In this document: positions 1-8,476 of the stretch, piece after piece
Layout: the number at the start of each line of letters is the position of its first letter
Numbering within the stretch: position 1 is the first letter of the stretch
Assembly (NCBI RefSeq): GCF_000340215.1
Contig: NW_006921539.1
Span: 1,312,507 to 1,376,506, forward strand
Reading direction: 5' to 3'
Source: Pseudocercospora fijiensis CIRAD86
Taxonomy: Eukaryota; Ascomycota; Dothideomycetes; Mycosphaerellales; Mycosphaerellaceae
DNA: 64,000 nucleotides
The notes under the pieces: model-generated
The model's input: only the letters and a program-made list of their open reading frames with translations
What the model was told of the DNA's origin: nothing
Database searches by the model: none
Translations under genes and position numbers: made by a program

Positions 1-884
1 TTGTCTCTCAACAGTCCAATATACTCTGCTTTGGCGCGTGGATTGGCAACATCACTCGTGTCGACGCCACGCTGCTCGCACGCGACCTTCAGCTCTGCAA
101 GCGATTTCTTGTTGTAATTTGTTGTGAGCGCAGCACGCTCTCCGTTCGCAGCGCATGGGTCATGAGATGCGCGGCAGGGCAGACATGTGTAGATGTCCTG
201 CTTGGGTTCGAGCTTGACATGTGTCGATGTTGATGAGTGTGTTCTCTTCATAACGAATGGTTCCTTGAGTGTGCACTCCAATGTTTTCGTGCATGTCTGC
301 GGCCGGAACTTGTATTCAGGCGATACACTTGCGTTGGCGATATGGTCGAGCGCCTTAATGTCTCCAAGCTTCCGCTCGCTCTCTTGTAGATCGCGAATAT
401 TGGGAAAGCATCTAACGCGCTTCGCGTTTGCTGCCAGATTTCCCAGCTCTTGCAGAAGACGATAGACTATTTGCGTCACACCCATGTCCGGCTCGGTCGT
501 CCAGCAGAAGTAGATCAGAGTTCGATCCGATATATCGTCATTCGAGGCCACGTCTTTCTTCAACAATGTGGTGATCAACTTGTGCCAAGTCCAATACTCC
601 GCCTCACAGCCCGACAGTCGCGCGATCTCCGAGAAGATTACAACGGACTGGTGAACTTCTCGGTGTGCGCTATGTTTCGAGTCGAAGAGCCATTTGTCTC
701 CTAAATCTTTCGCAAGGCTTTGAAGTCGTTCGGGTTGAAAACAAGGTGGGATGTGCGTATTGTCTCGAATGTCCTCGTTTCCCACTGGGACAAGGCTGCC
801 GCTCAAGATGTTTGAGTCAGGGCCTGGGAGACCGCTGTCGTCGCCAACCCAGATGAGTCTAGTCGGGCGCCACGAGTCTGCCAT
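1..884 (-). CDS. SAP-like domain protein, 3' end cut off by the window edge
   Basis: Read on the minus strand, one frame is open from an ATG at 884 to base 1 with no stop: about 294 residues, and the protein continues outside the window. An in-frame TAA lies 9 bases upstream of the ATG, which fixes the start. The first 180 residues match no family I recognise. They contain an acidic/aromatic start (WVGDDSG) and a stretch with EAEYWTWHKL. The last visible 35 residues (about bases 1-110) have the helix-helix pattern of a SAP DNA-binding motif: SLAELK, then CEQRGVDTS, then KAEYIGLL. A cysteine pair (CLPC) precedes it. A SAP module would suggest chromatin or DNA association, but this is inference from a short motif. 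The frame is easily missed because it has no stop inside the window. Confidence 0.7.
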   Translation of the reverse strand, partial: MADSWRPTRLIWVGDDSGLPGPDSNILSGSLVPVGNEDIRDNTHIPPCFQPERLQSLAKDLGDKWLFDSKHSAHREVHQSVVIFSEIARLSGCEAEYWTWHKLITTLLKKDVASNDDISDRTLIYFCWTTEPDMGVTQIVYRLLQELGNLAANAKRVRCFPNIRDLQESERKLGDIKALDHIANASVSPEYKFRPQTCTKTLECTLKEPFVMKRTHSSTSTHVKLEPKQDIYTCLPCRASHDPCAANGERAALTTNYNKKSLAELKVACEQRGVDTSDVANPRAKAEYIGLLRD

Positions 885-1433
885 AACGTATTAGTGTTAC
901 GAGGCGATGGTTGGAGTTCGAGTCTTGGCAGAGGTTACACTCGAGGTTCCCACCAATTCTTTGGGCGGGGCTATCTTTCACAAGCGCAAGTGAATGACAT
1001 CCGAGCCCAGCATGTACTATTGCTGCATTGCAGATAGTACTATACTGCACTGCTGTCTACGTTGATTGCGCGACAGGTGCGACACAATGCTGCAAGTCGT
1101 GCAATCTAAGACACAAAGACATGCTCTTGTTTGAGAGACCGCGACAAATCACCGGTCATCAGCCTGGCTTTGTCTAAGCATCAAAAGAACCAAATCGCTC
1201 TGAGCTCATAGATCTTCTTCGAATGATCAACCATTGAATGGTCCAGTAACTCGAATAGGTCCCAGACCTGAGGCACAGGAGGTGTCATCGCCCACAAAGC
1301 TCATGTCGAAGTATGAGATTTTGTCACTGCTCTTCACCGCTTCGGAAATCCGAGCACGAACTGTGCATTACCGCTCCGACTAGCATGTCGTTTGCAGAAC
1401 GTGTATCATGACCGTCGGAACCAAATGACCTCT
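885..1433. other. intergenic, no gene seen
   Basis: 549 bases between the start of the truncated SAP gene and the end of the F-box gene, both on the minus strand. It should hold the SAP gene promoter and the F-box gene 3' UTR. I see no ORF with coding character, no repeat and no RNA gene. Confidence 0.5.
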
Positions 1434-3083
1434 TCAAATCGTCCCGTCAAAGTCGTCAGAACCATAAGAGATCTCCGAACCGTCAGTAGTGTGTCCGGCA
1501 TCTGACTCCTTGACTCTGCTGGGTGGTTCATAGTCATCAAGATCTTCTGGAAACATGCCATCACGCTCCAACCAGTCATCGTCCAGCTCACCTCCACGCA
1601 AAAGCTGGTTCTCAAAGGCGTCCCGCTCGCCATTGATGACCGTTCCTTCATCTGCGAAGTCCATTCCATCGTTGAAGCCATCGCTGAAATAACTGCGAAG
1701 CTTGACCTTTCGCAGCTTGGAGAGCTTGCCACCAACGCGACCGAAGACACCTTCCCAGGCCCCTTCAGAGAGTTGCAGGTTACTTAAAGAGAGGCGCCTG
1801 AGTGAATCTTTGTGGCGAAGCAGGAGGTCAATCAGATAGTCTTCGGTCGCTGCAAACTCGCTCAAGCCCAATTCTCGAAGTTTTGGCCACGTTGAGGAAC
1901 CCAGTGCGTCTTCCATTTTTGGATAAGACGCTTGCAGACGCGTACCCCACATGCGGACCTTGAGCACACGTAAGTGTTGAGCAGACGCAAGCCATTTTGC
2001 GAGCAGTCCTTTGCGATAGTACACATCTGACTCAATTCTCAAAGCCATTGCATCATTGTCAGGTGGCAATGGCTCATAGATAGAGATGCCAATGCGAAGC
2101 TCACGTAGGTTTTGCATCAGATTCTCCATCAAGGGTTTGGTCGGAGCATTATTCCAGGTATGCCTGAAGACACGGTAAGACACATCACCAAGGAAAAGGC
2201 GCTGCGGCTGGCGGTTCGCATGATGCAAAGCTTCCACTGCCGTCCAGAACTGATGCACCCCTTGGTCGCGGTAATCGATATCGCCGTATGGGTGCATCAT
2301 AATGTTCTTGAAAGCCTTGCGTCCCCTGTCTATGTAGCCTGAGGTACCGTGTCCGATGGAGACTGCTACATCGGTAAGCTTCGGGCACGCCGCAAAAAGC
2401 TCGGAGAAGCATTGATAGTCGAACCGTTCGTCCACGATGCTCTTCTGATCCGCTATGGTTGTTTTGTATTGTTCGTATGCATCTGCGATGGCTGCTTTAC
2501 TGTGCTTGCCCTTCTTGCGCTTTTCAAAACGTTTACGCGCACTGTCCAAAGCACGACGTCCTGCTGAACTCTCATATTCTTGATCTACTGGGAGTTCATG
2601 GTATATGTTGTATTCATTCCACGGCTTCAGTTCGTCTCGTTCCTTGTCCCATTCGGAAAATGTCAGAGCAGGACCAAAACGATCGGCTTGGAACCAAAAT
2701 GAATGGGTGCACTTCGCCATCGCAGGTTTCTTAGCAATCTCGAGCAACTCTGCCAAATTGTCTCGCTTGTATACGACATGGATTGAGTCAAGTATATATT
2801 CAACGCCAACTTTGGCCAAAGTTTTGCAGGTCATTCGGGCAGCACAGATTGAGGCCTTGTCCAGACAGTCAAAGATAGAGTGGAGTAGCTCCGTTGGAAG
2901 GTCGAACAGTGGTATTCCGTGTTGTTCATGCTCTTCATGGGCTTGTCCAGAACGATCTTGGGCATGCCTCTTGATACTGGTCTGTGGTTGTTGTGAGCGA
3001 ATGCCCGGTGGCTGTGAGGCACGGGCTTTTGCCGCAGTCCATGCTGCATGAGCAGGCGAGATATGAGCGTCTCGTCGGCCCAT
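1434..3083 (-). CDS. F-box protein (substrate receptor candidate for SCF ubiquitin ligase)
   Basis: 549 residues, one exon, with the ATG at 3083. After a basic, low-complexity N-terminus, residues about 56-100 form an F-box: LFDLPTELLHSIFDCL followed by ASICAARMTCKTLAKVG. F-boxes bind Skp1 and bring targets to SCF ubiquitin ligases. The middle (about 330-460) has irregular leucine-rich segments (LRELGLSEF, LRRLSLSNLQL, LRKVKL) that look like degenerate leucine-rich repeats, the usual substrate-binding part. The C-terminus is acidic and Ser/Asp-rich. Fungal genomes carry dozens of such genes and the target cannot be inferred. An 82-base GT/GA-type repeat lies just upstream of the start. Confidence 0.75.
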   Translation of the reverse strand: MGRRDAHISPAHAAWTAAKARASQPPGIRSQQPQTSIKRHAQDRSGQAHEEHEQHGIPLFDLPTELLHSIFDCLDKASICAARMTCKTLAKVGVEYILDSIHVVYKRDNLAELLEIAKKPAMAKCTHSFWFQADRFGPALTFSEWDKERDELKPWNEYNIYHELPVDQEYESSAGRRALDSARKRFEKRKKGKHSKAAIADAYEQYKTTIADQKSIVDERFDYQCFSELFAACPKLTDVAVSIGHGTSGYIDRGRKAFKNIMMHPYGDIDYRDQGVHQFWTAVEALHHANRQPQRLFLGDVSYRVFRHTWNNAPTKPLMENLMQNLRELRIGISIYEPLPPDNDAMALRIESDVYYRKGLLAKWLASAQHLRVLKVRMWGTRLQASYPKMEDALGSSTWPKLRELGLSEFAATEDYLIDLLLRHKDSLRRLSLSNLQLSEGAWEGVFGRVGGKLSKLRKVKLRSYFSDGFNDGMDFADEGTVINGERDAFENQLLRGGELDDDWLERDGMFPEDLDDYEPPSRVKESDAGHTTDGSEISYGSDDFDGTI

Positions 3084-3107
3084 TTTGAAGAACTTTGTGT
3101 ACTATCT

Positions 3108-3189
3108 CAGAGAGAGAGTGTGTGTGTGAGTGAGAAAGTGAGAGAGTGTGTGAGTGAGAGTGTGTAGTAGTGAGAGTGTGAGAGTGAGG
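3108..3189. repeat. GT/GA microsatellite in the promoter of the F-box gene
   Basis: Imperfect mixture of AG and TG dinucleotides (blocks such as GAGAGAGAG and TGTGTGTGTG) ending with GAGAGTGAGG. It starts 25 bases upstream of the F-box gene ATG, so it is probably in the promoter or 5' leader. On the sense strand it reads as a CT/CA-rich tract, a common feature of fungal promoters. The rest of the 335-bp gap (3084-3418) between the divergent F-box and nur1 genes shows nothing else. Confidence 0.8.
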
Positions 3190-3418
3190 AGAACGCGTCG
3201 CGTGGGAGCCAATCCTTGTCCGTGCTTACATAATTGCCTAAACCCTGTCTAAACTTTGAACCCTACACGTCTTCCAAAGCTCTTGCAGATGAAAGTACGC
3301 GACAAAGAACATTCACCTGAGCGGGTCAAAAGACTTGTGATGGCAGAAGGAGCCGGATACAATCCCTACGACACATGACTTTCGACTCACCTCGATCATT
3401 CGCGCGAACCCCTCGAAG

Positions 3419-4819
3419 ATGCCACGCCTCGTCCGCCGCGCGCCGCTTTCTGAGCGCATCAAGGCCTACTTGGATCCCTACGACCTCCTGCTGTGGCTTT
3501 CTGAGTACCTCAACGACGATGCATATGAGGAATGGTTGAAGCTCTGGGTGGTGCCGATTGCCTTTGGACTGCATGTCGTGTTCATACTCGCACAAAGCGC
3601 AAGCAAGAGTGGTCCCTCAAAACGAGGCGACGATGTCTTCGGAGAAGATGGTAGTGCAGGCAGTGGATGGTTCGCGTGGGTGGTGAGCCTGCTTCAGATA
3701 CAATTGATGCATCTTGCTGCTTTGCCTCTAACTATGTTTTAGGCTGCACTAATAATGCACTCGATCACCTTAGTCGCCTGCTTGAATGCTCTCTGGACCT
3801 TCTTCAAGAAACGCTCATACCGCCTCTTCGAGCAGCCCGTGGACATGCCGCCAGCTACGCCATCTGCAACACGGGTTCGAGTCGATAGCTCTCCACTATC
3901 TTCATCGCCTCTCCGCTATCTGCAGCACGTTGTCTCAACTACAACAGCAGCATCGCGGGCATATCCAGATGCGGAGCGTGAAGTCTGGGAGCTAAACATC
4001 TGGGCTCCTAATGAGCTTAATTTGACTCTGTTCACCCTCTTCTCTCCTGGACACGTCCTAATATACTACCTACTTCTACCGCCGGCCGCCATGGACCCCA
4101 GACCATCTGTGACTGTGGTCACCGCAACCGCATTCAGCGCACTGCTTTCCTTACAACTATGGCTGATGAAGTCATCCTTCGTGCAGCAAGCCAAGGATCA
4201 AGCTCTTGTACATGGTGAAGTCATGAACGAGTACGACACCAAATTTGTGCATCCTTTCCTCAACAGGCCTGTGCGTGATGTGGGAGTTCAGACTCGCGGC
4301 ACAACAACACCACGCGGCAGCAAGATTCGAGAGGTGGATGTGTATACGCCAACTACAATCGTAAAGCGCGCCTTCTCCACGAATCCAAACCCGAACTATG
4401 CAATCCAATACGATCCTCATAACCTGTCCGCCTCACGGCCTTCATCTCGACGCGACTCTGGTCAAATTGCAGCACTGGAGAGCTTCGACACACCGCCAAG
4501 CGCCTACACCAACGCTCAAACGCAATCTTACTCGCGCCCAAGTACAGGTGTCACGAGTGCAGCAGACTTTTCATCGCCGCTCAAACCACACCACGAGCGT
4601 CTAAGAGAGCGGAGTCCCGTGAAAGGAGATGGTGGCAGTCTTGGCGTCTACAGTCATGCAGCAAGTCCTCTGAGAAAGGCTGTCAGCACTAATCAGCTCA
4701 GAGCAGGTCGAGAAAATGGTCGCATCTCGAGCCCGCTGAAGCGCATGAGTACACCTGGCTCGGGTTCAGCCGCTGACCAGCTCAATGGCGGGCGGAGGAG
4801 AGAGACTGGACGCTATTAG
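3419..4819 (+). CDS. nur1: Nur1/DUF2418-type nuclear rim protein, join(3419..3682,3743..4819)
   Basis: Two exons with a 60-nt intron (3683-3742: GTGAGC, branch-like CTAAC, TTTTAG) give 446 residues. The start MPRLVRRAPLSERIKAYLDP, the GWFAWV block, FKKRSYRLFEQ and RVRVDSSPLSSSPLR are typical of the Nur1/Mug154 (DUF2418) family. In yeast, Nur1 is an inner-nuclear-membrane protein that tethers rDNA and heterochromatin to the nuclear rim. Hydrophobic segments around residues 42-60, 90-106 and 150-195 fit membrane spans. The C-terminal 200 residues are Ser/Pro-rich, disordered and dotted with SP sites, so phosphorylation is likely. The first acceptor AG at 3742 keeps the frame; the next AG at 3773 does not. 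The gene is divergent from the F-box gene. Confidence 0.85.
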
Positions 4820-5000
4820 TCATTCATCTAAGACGTCTCCGTCACAGCAGACCTAAACTAAATGCGGAATGCACATGAGATCGGTCCCACGCATAGTGTG
4901 GCATGCAGCGCCTTTTCCAGACAGGGAATGCTCTCCAAAGTTTCACTGCCAGAAGAAGTCGGTGCTATCATGACGAAGCGACATCGAGCCGGACTTTGGC

Positions 5001-5805
5001 TTAGTGAGTAGCTAGATGTTTTTCCGCCCTGGAACCGTTAAACCCGCGCTCCGCCCACTCCATGGCTGTCTTTCCCACCGAATCGAGGACACTCTTGTCC
5101 GCACCCTTCGCAAGCAACAATCTTACTGCATCCGCCGGGCTAAATCGAGCAGCATCATGCAAAGGTGTGCCCAATGGCGAATTTCGCCAAAGCTCAAAAT
5201 TTACGAGGTCTTGTTCGGATTCCAGAGCATTGACGTTGTTCGCACCGTACTCGTCGACAAAGCATCCTGATGACTTCTAGCCTCTTCGACGTTCACCACT
5301 TAAAGCATAGCACTCATTCGGGTGACCTCCATGGTCCAGAGCTTGCCGTACGATTTCTGGTAATGCGGACTGTGCCATGATGTCCAGGACTGTTTGGCCG
5401 CGCCATGCTCTAGTGGCCAGAGAAGGGGGTTGAGACTTTTTGATCGCCTTGCCAAGACAGAATCAGCGCTCTGTCTTTCTCAGGTTCATGGTACCCCCTT
5501 TTGCGCCAATGGAGAAGGAACTTGGTCGTCAACCTCCTCTTCCACGTCGACCATGAAAGCTAACGTCTTTGGAGCGCATCGCATCATACTTAATTGGCAC
5601 GCGAGGCTACGACTTTTCGAACTTCGCTGATCTTCGTCATCAAGAGCTCGACGGCATCTGGACTGTGTACAAAGGACGGGTGCACCCGGTTCATTTCTTG
5701 AAGAGAAATGTGGTCAATGCTAGCAGCATATTGCCCATCTCGTAGAGTCTGCTCTAGACCGGGCCTGTCCAGCGTAGTCGCAAGAAGCACTTCAGGCTCC
5801 GTCAT
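5001..5805 (-). pseudogene. ankyrin-repeat gene, either multi-exon or decayed
   Basis: Three minus-strand segments read as ankyrin repeats, in order: the 5' segment from an ATG at 5805 (DAVELLMTKISEVRK), a middle one (TVLDIMAQSALPEIVRQAL, about 5310-5400) and the last (GTPLHDAARFSPADAVRLLL, 5001-5277, ending in TAA at 5001-5003). Ankyrin repeats are protein-binding modules. Short introns can link them: about 41 nt (GTGCCA...TTAG) and about 84 nt (GTACCA...CTAG). The join between the second and third segment needs a weak donor (GTCACC) or an intron near 33 nt, because a TAG interrupts the frame at 5278. The frame also stays open upstream of 5805, into the 3' end of the transporter gene. I cannot tell a real four-exon gene from a recent pseudogene. 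Confidence 0.45.
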
Positions 5806-5919
5806 TACACATAAAAACGAAAGGATGAACGGGTTTCTTTCGAATATCGTACATGAATTACACCTAGCGACTGACGGCGTTGTAACGAACGCCTTCCCAT
5901 ATACGGCAATGCCTTCCTT

Positions 5920-7796
5920 CTAAATCACAACACCCTTATTCTGTTTCTTGTCGACTCTATAGTTCTTCCAGACAGCAATGGCAGGAATGCCAAGCACGAG
6001 AACGGCAACAGCAGAAATGCAGCTGTAGTACTGTGTCTGACCCCAAGCGTAGTTAACAGCGGTTCGGATGGTAGTGCCAGGAACGAAAAGTTCTTGCGCA
6101 AGGTATCCTCCGAGATAGAGTTCTGAGACCTTGCCTTGAAGATCAGCGGGAAGAGCACGTGCGAGGGCGCTGGGGAAGATGTTTCCGTAGATGGAGGTCG
6201 AGACGGCTTGACCGATGGCTCCACCCACGCTCGCGGACAGGCCCAGGATGGAAAGCATCATGGGCACACCCTCGCGATCTGCTGCGGCCATCACAGCCAT
6301 GTCTTGACTAATGACGAGAGTGCCACCGGCGAAAGCGATGAAAATTTGACACATGACCACGTATCCGATGCCGTGCTCGCCGCCTCGGAAGTGGACCATG
6401 AGGCCAGAGCCGAGGAACATGAGTGGGAGACCGAAGAAGAGGGCGGTGTACTTGAAACGCTTGGTGGCGTAGACCCAGGCACCGAAGACGACGGACCAGA
6501 AGGTCGACCCGACGTTGTAGATTTGTGTCATGTATCCGGCATCGGTCACATCTAGTGCGTAGGTGACTTTGACGTAGTTGTAGAACTGGAGATCCCAGGA
6601 GTAGAAGCTGAAAAAGAGGACGGCGGCCAAGACCATTGCGCCGAGCACCGTGCGCTCCTTCAGCAGCTCCCATCGGACGAAGTGAACGCGTGCACCCCAC
6701 TTTTCCCACGCTGCGAAGACGAAGAAGAGGAGGAATCCGATGACGATCATGGCGATGAAGGTGGCAGAGTCGAAGGCGGCGCGGCCGTAAGTCTGAAGAG
6801 AGAATGGCAGGAGGAAGAGCACGAAGGCTGCGATGATCAAAATCGCGCCGATGATGTCGAATTGGTGGAAGTAATGCATGAAAGATTGCCAGGCGGTGCG
6901 GTCGCTGGACTCTCGCTTGAAGAGACCCATCTTCTCGGCCTTCTTCTGGTAGTACTTGAAGACGAACGCCAGTGGCAGGAAGACGACGGGTTGAACGATG
7001 CAGAAGGTCCCGATGGCCCATCGCCAGGTGGTCATGGCCAAGAACGAGTTGGCTGCACGTGGTCCCGTGAAGGCGGTGCAGATGAAGGGGGTCGAGACGA
7101 AACCCCATGCGAAGGCTCGGTTTCGCAGACCAGTGGTATCAGCCACGAAAATGTCGAGGATCAGGTAGAGCGCGTCATAGCCGATCCAGTAAAGGACGTA
7201 TCCGGCGGCGTAGGCATCTGGGCCATTGGCAGAGGCCAAAATGACCATGCCGAGCAGATAGACGGCCAGGAATGTCACGTAGCCTTCTGTGCGGCCCCAG
7301 ATGTTCAGGAGCTTGGCGATGGGAAGTTTGAGGACACCACCGATGATTCCCGACAGGATCTGTGCGGTGGTGTATGCGGGGGCATTGGTGAACTTTGAGA
7401 AAGCGTTCACGGAGGCATAGCTCATGACGGAGGATTGGAAGGCCAGCATGAAGAAGCACAGCCAGATCCTAATCGAAAGCGTCAGTACATGGGCGCCGGG
7501 ATTCACTTCGCAACGACTGACCAGGCAAAGGTCGCATAGAGGACAGGCTTGGTCCAGACGAGTGCTGCGGCTTCCGCTTTCTGAACACCCTCTTGAGCGC
7601 CTGCTGTGACTTTGTCCGGGTGTTGCTGGATTTCTTTCTCATTGCGAGCCTCCAAACTCAGATTGTCGGAGTCGCTGTCGGAATGAGTGCAGTCCCGGGG
7701 GGTCTTCTCGTCGTCGACGACTCCGCGGGATCCAATTGCGGCGTCTGCAGTCACGTTCTCGGTCTTGCGACCACGGATCTGGTTGAAAACGCCCAT
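5920..7796 (-). CDS. siderophore-iron transporter (MFS, SIT family), complement(join(5920..7468,7507..7796))
   Basis: Two exons, 612 residues. The family is the fungal siderophore-iron:H+ symporters (Sit1/Mir/Str type), 14-span major facilitator proteins that import ferric siderophores across the plasma membrane. About 90 hydrophilic residues precede the membrane part. Then come IWLCFFMLAFQSSV and many hydrophobic spans, with the family-like segments ILSGIIGGVLKLPIAKLL, WGRTEGY and the late loop AVNYAWGQTQ. The intron is only 38 nt (7469-7506, GTGAAT...TTAG), and splicing joins AK to IWL. The frame continues upstream to a TTG at 7808, but the first ATG is at 7796. Upstream are a perfect 53-bp tandem duplication and three SreA-type GATA sites, so iron repression is expected. 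The siderophore transported is unknown. Confidence 0.88.
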
Positions 7797-7867
7797 TTCG
7801 GCCCCCAACGCAACGGCGTGTCGTGAAGCGAAGCTTGATCACGATCGAGCTGATGTCGGGAGATAAG

Positions 7868-7876
7868 ATCAGATAA
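7868..7876 (+). promoter_or_regulatory. SreA-type GATA site 1 (ATCAGATAA)
   Basis: Exact match to ATCWGATAA, the extended GATA site described for the iron-responsive repressor SreA/Sre1 in filamentous fungi. It lies 72 bases upstream of the transporter ATG, inside the first 53-bp unit and next to a second AGATAAG (7861-7867). Binding is inferred. Confidence 0.7.
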
Positions 7877-7920
7877 TGAAGTGAAGCTTGATCACGATCG
7901 AGCTGATGTCGGGAGATAAG

Positions 7921-7929
7921 ATCAGATAA
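7921..7929 (+). promoter_or_regulatory. SreA-type GATA site 2 (ATCAGATAA)
   Basis: The copy of site 1 in the second 53-bp unit, exactly 53 bases further from the ATG, again preceded by AGATAAG. Regular spacing close to five helical turns would place the two sites on the same DNA face. Confidence 0.7.
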
Positions 7930-8151
7930 TGAAGTGAATGGCGGGCAGCGCGGCGGAGCTTGCAAAACGCCTCTCGCTAGGGAAGGAAGTCTGATGCGTG
8001 TGACCTTGCGCTGCCACTGCCACTGCCACCCTTCCCTTCCCAGTGCCCACCCACGCATGCATCGGTGCTCCCGAACAAACGGCGTGAGCGAGTTTGGCGC
8101 CAAATTTGATTCTTCGTCGAATGGGATGCCGATGGCGCTCGGTAGTGAGGG

Positions 8152-8160
8152 ATCAGATAA
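8152..8160 (+). promoter_or_regulatory. SreA-type GATA site 3 (ATCAGATAA)
   Basis: A third exact ATCWGATAA match, followed by G, outside the tandem repeat and about 356 bases upstream of the transporter ATG. The rest of 7797-8476, between the transporter and the 3' end of mph1, shows a T-rich run near 8301 and no gene. Confidence 0.65.
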
Positions 8161-8476
8161 GCATCGTAATCAGATGAGACGGCCCGACGCGGGACTCGCG
8201 CCATCTTAGCCGAATCAAGCAACCCGAAGGATGTTGAGCCGCGGAAAAACGGCTTCGAAGACACGCCGAGAGCGGCGACGCGCTGAAGCTTCTACCGCTT
8301 TTTTTTCGCTTGTTTGCCACCTCACCTCACTTGTCTTCCGTTTCGCAGTACAGCCGAGGCACGAATGAGTTATACCCCGCCTTCAACACTCTCATACGGT
8401 ATACTTCATCTTGATCATACCCAGTGGAAGCTACATCAACTTTCAGCAAGCGCGGCTAGCTCCTCATGTCGACACA

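Larger units (their letters stand above)
7831..7936. repeat. perfect 53-bp tandem duplication in the siderophore transporter promoter
   Basis: The unit 7831-7883 (starting AAGCTTGATCACGATCGAG) is followed immediately by an identical copy at 7884-7936; I see no mismatch. Each copy carries a GATAAG and an ATCAGATAA sequence plus the palindromic GATCACGATC block. The repeat begins 35 bases upstream of the transporter ATG. Identity of the two copies points to a recent duplication or to active homogenisation. Confidence 0.95.

Noticed and set aside
905..945. B-box-like AGTTCGAGTC, possible tRNA gene
   Set aside because: No matching A box, T-stem pairing fails and no acceptor stem forms.
6682..7398. 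Plus-strand ORF of 238 residues very rich in Glu, Gly and Asp
   Set aside because: Antisense shadow of the siderophore transporter; its composition follows from the GC-rich opposite strand.
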